Assembly: GCF_031143425.1 (NCBI RefSeq)
Contig: NC_090447.1
Span: 844,693,760-844,757,759, forward strand
Direction of reading: 5' to 3'
Origin: Pleurodeles waltl
Taxonomy: Eukaryota > Chordata > Amphibia > Caudata > Salamandridae
Length of the DNA stretch: 64,000 nt
Shown here: piece after piece, positions 60,183 through 64,000 of the stretch
Numbering within the stretch: the first letter of the stretch is position 1
How the letters are laid out: each line of letters begins with the position of its first letter
The notes under the pieces: model-generated
Seen by the model: only the letters and a program-made list of their open reading frames with translations
Database searches by the model: none
What the model was told of the DNA's origin: nothing
Position numbers and translations under genes: made by a program

Positions 60183-61738
60183 CTGTTATTGTCTATTGGC
60201 CACAATAACCACCCGCCTGGATGTGTGAATGAAGTGTTAAATGTACCATTCTGGACCCATTCAGTAAGCTCACTAAAAGTGGCATTTATGTATTTCTGCC
60301 AATTATTAATTTTTGCAGGGGCAGGTATACTAGGCATGTTCAATTCTCTGATTGTGCCTAAGCCTAAACAGCTAGTCTGTTGTACTGTTTCATTTAAAAA
60401 AATCATTTGAACGGGAATGAGACATGCTCTAAACAATTTTTCTCTACCCTTTGTTTGCCAATGTTTTGTTCCCCAAACACTTTTCAAATCAATATTTTTT
60501 GACCAATATTCATAACCTTCAATTGACAGTCGGGAAACAAAGGAATCCGAATATATGAATTTCGTGTTGGTCAATAACATTTGTTTATCTTTAGACGAAG
60601 TTAACCGAAAATAATATGACTTAGCATTCATTTGATAATGCCCAGAAAAATACGTAAATTGATCAAAATAAGTTTTGGAACTCCCTTGCGGGGGAGTTGG
60701 GCAATGCTCCCATTGCGTATAGTCAAATATCGTTTTTGGACTACTTGCTTTGTGTATGAAATGGGGCCCATAATAATTATAGCAAAACATGTCACCATAA
60801 TTGCCTTTAAACTGGTAAACATCTTCATTTTCATAGACAGTATAATATTGTAATTCTGTCATCATGGAATCCACTGTCTTCACATCCCAATCATCAGATA
60901 CAATGCCTGGTATTACTATATCATTCATAGATAACTTTAGGACATACGGTATTTGAATAATCTCAGTGGGACCGTATATATCAAACATTACTTTATCCCA
61001 CACAATCCCATCCGGAATTGGCACTGCAGAAATGTTCACAAAGGACATGTCTCTTCGAACCCAATGTGATGAAAAATGTGGTTTCAACACCTCCTCCACC
61101 TGTTCAACCACTGATCTCTCAGGAAGAAAATGACCATGTATCAACAGAAAAAAGGTAATGACAAACCCAATCCAAAGAAAAAATGCTAGCATAGTCAATA
61201 GGAGCCACAGATAGTTCCATGGAAAAACAAAATACGTATCCTTAAGCCAACACATCAGCTTACGTGGACCGGACAGGTCAGTAGTTGAAGAGGCAAACGA
61301 GTCCGATAGACCATCGTTGTTGTCGGCAAAGTAACCAGAGGCAGTTCGCGCAAAAGGCGTCACCATATTCAATGAAGGAGTTGGTGTTTCTCGCGGTGGT
61401 ACACTGTAGATAGCACCATCCGTCATGTCAGTATTCATGGTGACTTGATCAAATGTTTCTAAGTTGTTTGCTGTTAGTGGAACTAATGCGAGATCATCAT
61501 CCACCCTCCCCAAGTTCGGAGAGGCAACAGTGTTGGTATAAATAACTTGAAGCAGAACATCTTCCCCAGTAGTGAGAGGGATTCGGGAACTACTGGACGA
61601 TCCTCTTGGTCTGCGGTGTAGAATCGGCCACATGTTGTAACTTGACATTGTCAATAGAAACAAAGCGATTGTCTTTGGCACCTGGCAACGGGGGTAGAAT
61701 AACAGTTCTTGTTCCCCAACACAGGGACTGGTGCACAA
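60095..61738 (-). pseudogene. env: Env, N-terminal frame: leader and surface subunit (547 codons)
   Basis: A 547-codon open frame. Residues 1-171 are a hydrophilic leader; a Met at residue 31 is an alternative start. Residues 172-202 (from FPWNYLWLLLTMLAFFLW) form a membrane-spanning helix, so the leader would be cytoplasmic, the arrangement of foamy Env leaders. The surface subunit follows: IPDGIVWDKVMFDIYGPTEI, DDWDVKTVDSMMTEL, FCYNYYGPHFIHKASSP and GYEYWSKNIDLKSVWG all recur in the plus-strand copy. N-x-S/T sequons lie near the end (NETVQQT, NATFSE, NGTFNTS). The frame stops at 60095, 88 bp after the next frame has opened. The pol end overlaps its start. Confidence 0.82.
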
Positions 61739-61974
61739 TAAGAAGGGCCAAATTATTTTTTCACTGCAACCTTTTCACGCACAAGATCCCCAACCCTGGG
61801 AATCCAGCCGGTAGGTGTTACTGGCACATCCTTAATTCCTGTGGAGGCGGCACTTTTAGAAGAGTTATCTTCACGGAACTGCTGTAATTCCTGTAAAACA
61901 GTGACATGATCATTTATGTCAAAAAGTGTTTCCGCCGTCTCCACACCAGGACCATTAAGATCCGGAACAAACAT
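61600..61974 (-). pseudogene. pol: Pol C-terminal end, overlapping the env start
   Basis: The frame 61753-61974 ends PTGWIPRVGDLVREKVAVKK and a stop. After a frame change the homologous text TVILPPLPGAKDNRFVSID continues over the env N-terminus (about 61640-61720), as judged from the plus-strand copy. This is the basic C-terminal region of integrase. Overlap of pol and env in different frames is seen in foamy viruses, though not only there. Confidence 0.65.
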
Positions 61975-61993
61975 TTGTGTTATGAACAGGCAC

Positions 61994-62792
61994 TCATATG
62001 AAGTACGACCCCCCCAGGGACCTTCTAGGCAGGTTATTTAGTGCTCTCTGAACTCCATACAGGTGGGTTAGCCAACTACGACCCGTACCTAAGACTCTGG
62101 CTGTTAAGGATTGCTTTAAATCGTGGGTTAATCGCTCCACGACAGAATTTCCCTCAAGATTAAATGGAGACGAGTACTGGAGCTGGACCCCCAACAAAGC
62201 CATGGTGTCCCTTAATGCCCTTGAGGCAAAAGCAGGGCCCTGGTCCGAATGGAATGCCGCAACTGCATATGTACCAACAAAGACTCGCAAAATCTTTAAT
62301 AACAGTCCGAGCGTCAGCCGAGCGCTGTGGCCACACCCACACAAATCTGGAGCAAGAATCTATAGCGACTAGTATATATTTGTATGCACTATCCAGAGTT
62401 AGTGGACCGCAATGATCCAAGTACACACATTGTAATGGTCTGTTGGATATTAAGAGGGATGTCTGCGGCGGGCGCTTAGCTGTTGAAACTTTAATTTGTT
62501 GACAGGTGTCACAACAAAGGACATACTGCTTAGTCTCTCTATAGAGACCAGGCCACCAGTAACGGGCCTGCAATTGCGAAATTGTAGCGGCCACGCCAGC
62601 ATGTGCAGATGCCACTCCCTCATGCGCTGTTTTAATCAATTGTGGTCTTACATCTTTATTGGGGATGTCGCGTACGCCTACGCTAGGAATTTTAACTTCA
62701 GCGTTCAGCATACTTCCCATGAAGTATTGGTATTTATTAGGAAATCCTTTAGGATAAGGCGTGCCATCAACCATAGCCTTTATGGCAGCCAT
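61994..62792 (-). pseudogene. pol: Integrase with complete catalytic triad, frameshifted
   Basis: The zinc-binding part has THEGVASAH-type His residues (read as TAHEGVASAHAGVAATIS) and CCDTCQQIKV with the Cys pair. The core has VYLDHCGPL (first Asp), then after a frame change near 62280 FHSDQGPAFAS (second Asp) and EGNSVVERLTHDLKQSL (Glu), with 35 residues between Asp and Glu. All three catalytic residues are retained, unlike the plus-strand copy where both Asp are Asn. The end LNNLPRRSLGGSYFI is followed by a stop at 61994 and another frame change. It would insert viral DNA into chromosomes; the frameshift prevents a full-length product here. Confidence 0.85.
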
Positions 62793-63187
62793 AATCTCTG
62801 TGTCTGGTTTTCGAACTCCAATGAGTCACTGCAGCTACAGTGGCAACTGCCACTGCCGACTTTGCAGCTTCATCAGCCAAAGTATTCCCAACAACGTATA
62901 TTCCAACGCGCTGGTGTCTAAGGGGGTTATTACAACTTTGGAGGAGGTGTTAATCTGTCCCAAAAGTGACTGTAAAGTGACGGATATACCACCAGCCGTA
63001 TTACGAGTTCCATAGGATATAATGGACTCGTAATACGGCTGGTGGTATATCCGTCACTTTACCGTCACTTTTGGGACGGATTAACACCTCCTCCAAAGTT
63101 GTAATAACCCCCTAAGTGTGTGTACAACATGGACTTTGGGTAGCGCCTCTTTCAGGTCTGCTACCTTCCCCCACAGTAGTCTGTGTT
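62793..63187 (-). pseudogene. pol: RNase H C-terminal part, interrupted by a MITE
   Basis: Before the MITE (reading minus strand) KVADLKEALPKVHVVHT can be followed; after it HQRVGIYVVGNTLADEAAK, the last helix of RNase H, then IGVRKPDTEI leading into integrase. The MITE at 62922-63112 splits the domain. At least two frame changes (near 63195 and 62825) add to the damage. Confidence 0.75.
62922..63112. mobile_element. 191-bp palindromic MITE with TAA target duplication in RNase H
   Basis: It starts GGGGGTTATTACAACTTTGG and ends with the exact inverted counterpart. TAA flanks both sides (62919-62921 and 63113-63115), the preferred Harbinger target. Nearly all of it folds as one hairpin. The central half matches the MITE at 20798-20968 closely (TATTACGAGTTCCATAGGAT and its inverse). 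It is the youngest visible event in this ERV. Confidence 0.94.
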
Positions 63188-64000
63188 TTATGGTGTTCCT
63201 TTTGAATCTCTGAACCCATTCAAGCGCCAGTAATGTAGGTATTCATTAAAAGACTGGACGCAATAATACGAATCACAAACAATCAGTGTGAACTGCGTTG
63301 GATCTGTATGTTCTAGTGCCATTAGTAGAGCTTTTAGCTCAGCTAATTGTGCCGTACAATCCCCTAAGGTCTGTGTATAAGTATGTTGGGCGCAGAATTT
63401 CTCCCCCTCCATATAGCCATTCACTACCGCACATGCAGCTGAATATTGCTGTTTTGTTCCAATCGCCGGTTGTGCAGAGCCATCGGTGTACATGACTACT
63501 TGATATTGATCAATAGGCAACGTGTCAGCGGGAACTGGATATTCAACTTCATATTGCAGAAATTCCTGAGTTTGTAACTTCGGGTCAAAAATGTAATCTA
63601 CATCAGTGGCTTCTAAAGACGTAGCCCATTGTATCCATCGCGGGTGAAGTGCTTTTGTGTTCCGAACGCTATCTTTTGTAACAGCCTCGAGGGCCGTAAT
63701 AGGGGAAACAACAATAATGGATTTTCCCTGGGCAAGAGGTCTTTCTTTAATAACAGCCATCTGTACAGCAGTGAGAATTTTCTCTGTGGGTGCAAATCGT
63801 TGTTCAGCAGCCGCATACAAGTGTGACTTGATTCCAATCGGGACTGTCTCACCTTCATTAAATGTGACATAAGTAAACCCAATGGCCCCAGCTATCACCC
63901 TGATGACCAAATGCGTCTTATTGTCCCGTGTGTGTAAATGTTTTGCGGCTAGTAGATCTGCTTGTAACTCCCGAAGAGTACGAGTATGTTCAATTGTCAG
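63188..64000 (-). pseudogene. pol: Pol: RT connection and RNase H, partial at the window edge
   Basis: The frame is open from the window edge (64000) to a stop at 63188. The connection reads RTLRELQADLLAAKHLHTRD and VIAGAIGFTYVTFNEGE. RNase H follows with VVMYTDGSAQPAIGTKQQYS (first Asp), GDCTAQLAELKALLMAL (Glu), LIVCDSYYCVQSF (Asp) and EYLHYWRLNGFRDSKG. All active-site acidic residues visible in this part are present. A frame change near 63195 ends it. The RT catalytic core would lie outside the window. Confidence 0.82.

Larger units (their letters stand above)
56998..64000 (-). mobile_element. Minus-strand spuma (foamy)-like endogenous retrovirus, 3' part
   Basis: In minus-strand order the window contains RT connection/RNase H (partial), integrase, env, a polypurine tract and the 3' LTR. 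Features pointing to spuma-like ancestry are an env with a long N-terminal leader holding a membrane span, a pol whose end overlaps the env start, RNase H with a YLHYWRLNGF segment, and a total env length near 1,050 residues. The env frames are far longer than those of the plus-strand copy, so this is the younger copy. The 5' half lies beyond the right edge. It is old and frameshifted; no intact viral genome is present here. Confidence 0.72.

Noticed and set aside
1..64000. Host protein-coding gene, rRNA or tRNA
   Set aside because: No stretch outside transposable elements shows exon-like coding blocks or recognisable RNA gene sequence; I cannot exclude large introns of a host gene.

Overview
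The window looks like salamander (newt-like) nuclear DNA. I saw no host gene, rRNA, tRNA, CRISPR array or bacterial-style operon. Almost everything recognisable is transposable-element sequence: Harbinger DNA transposons with HARBI1 and Myb/SANT genes, palindromic MITEs with 3-bp target duplications, very long (about 2.1 kb) Gypsy-type LTRs, one class I-like endogenous retrovirus (ERV) and two copies of a spuma (foamy)-like ERV. The organism call rests on my recognition of these repeat families and on element density; it is an inference.

Layout. 1-4.5 kb: AT-rich non-coding DNA with a decayed LINE reverse-transcriptase tail (1780-2525, minus) and a dispersed repeat. 4.5-15.5 kb: a MITE (4519-4777), then a long LTR (4784-15537) split by an 8.6 kb Harbinger element (6237-14858). 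That Harbinger carries two Myb/SANT genes on the plus strand, a minus-strand HARBI1 transposase and four tandem-repeat blocks. 16.8-20.8 kb: a heavily decayed class I-like ERV (gag, RT, RNase H, integrase). 20.8-26.4 kb: a near-perfect palindromic MITE, a GC-rich 579-bp MITE, a GATA microsatellite and a truncated second Harbinger with convergent HARBI1 and Myb/SANT genes. 26.4-33.6 kb: no recognisable gene.

33.7-50.5 kb: an old plus-strand spuma-like ERV (gag-like, protease, RT, RNase H, integrase, env). It is broken by at least four insertions. The largest is a 7.3 kb composite in env: a minus-strand solo LTR (41756-49026) that itself contains a plus-strand Gypsy element (43350-48459). In that Gypsy element the integrase lies upstream of RT and RNase H, the reverse of the usual Ty3/Gypsy order. 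50.6-55.3 kb: no gene, but a degenerate periodic AT-rich repeat. 55.3-57.0 kb: part of another long LTR.

57.0-64.0 kb (running off the edge): a younger minus-strand copy of the spuma-like ERV. It has an LTR, a polypurine tract, an env made of two long open frames separated by one frameshift, and a pol with several frameshifts and a MITE inserted in RNase H.

The genes work only as element modules. HARBI1 plus a Myb/SANT partner would mobilise Harbinger and its MITEs; gag/pol/env are remnants of retroviral replication. All gene-sized copies carry at least one lesion. The nesting gives a relative chronology: spuma-like ERV (plus copy), then solo LTR, then Gypsy, then a non-autonomous insert inside the Gypsy LTR; and, on the other copy, the spuma-like ERV (minus copy), then a MITE.
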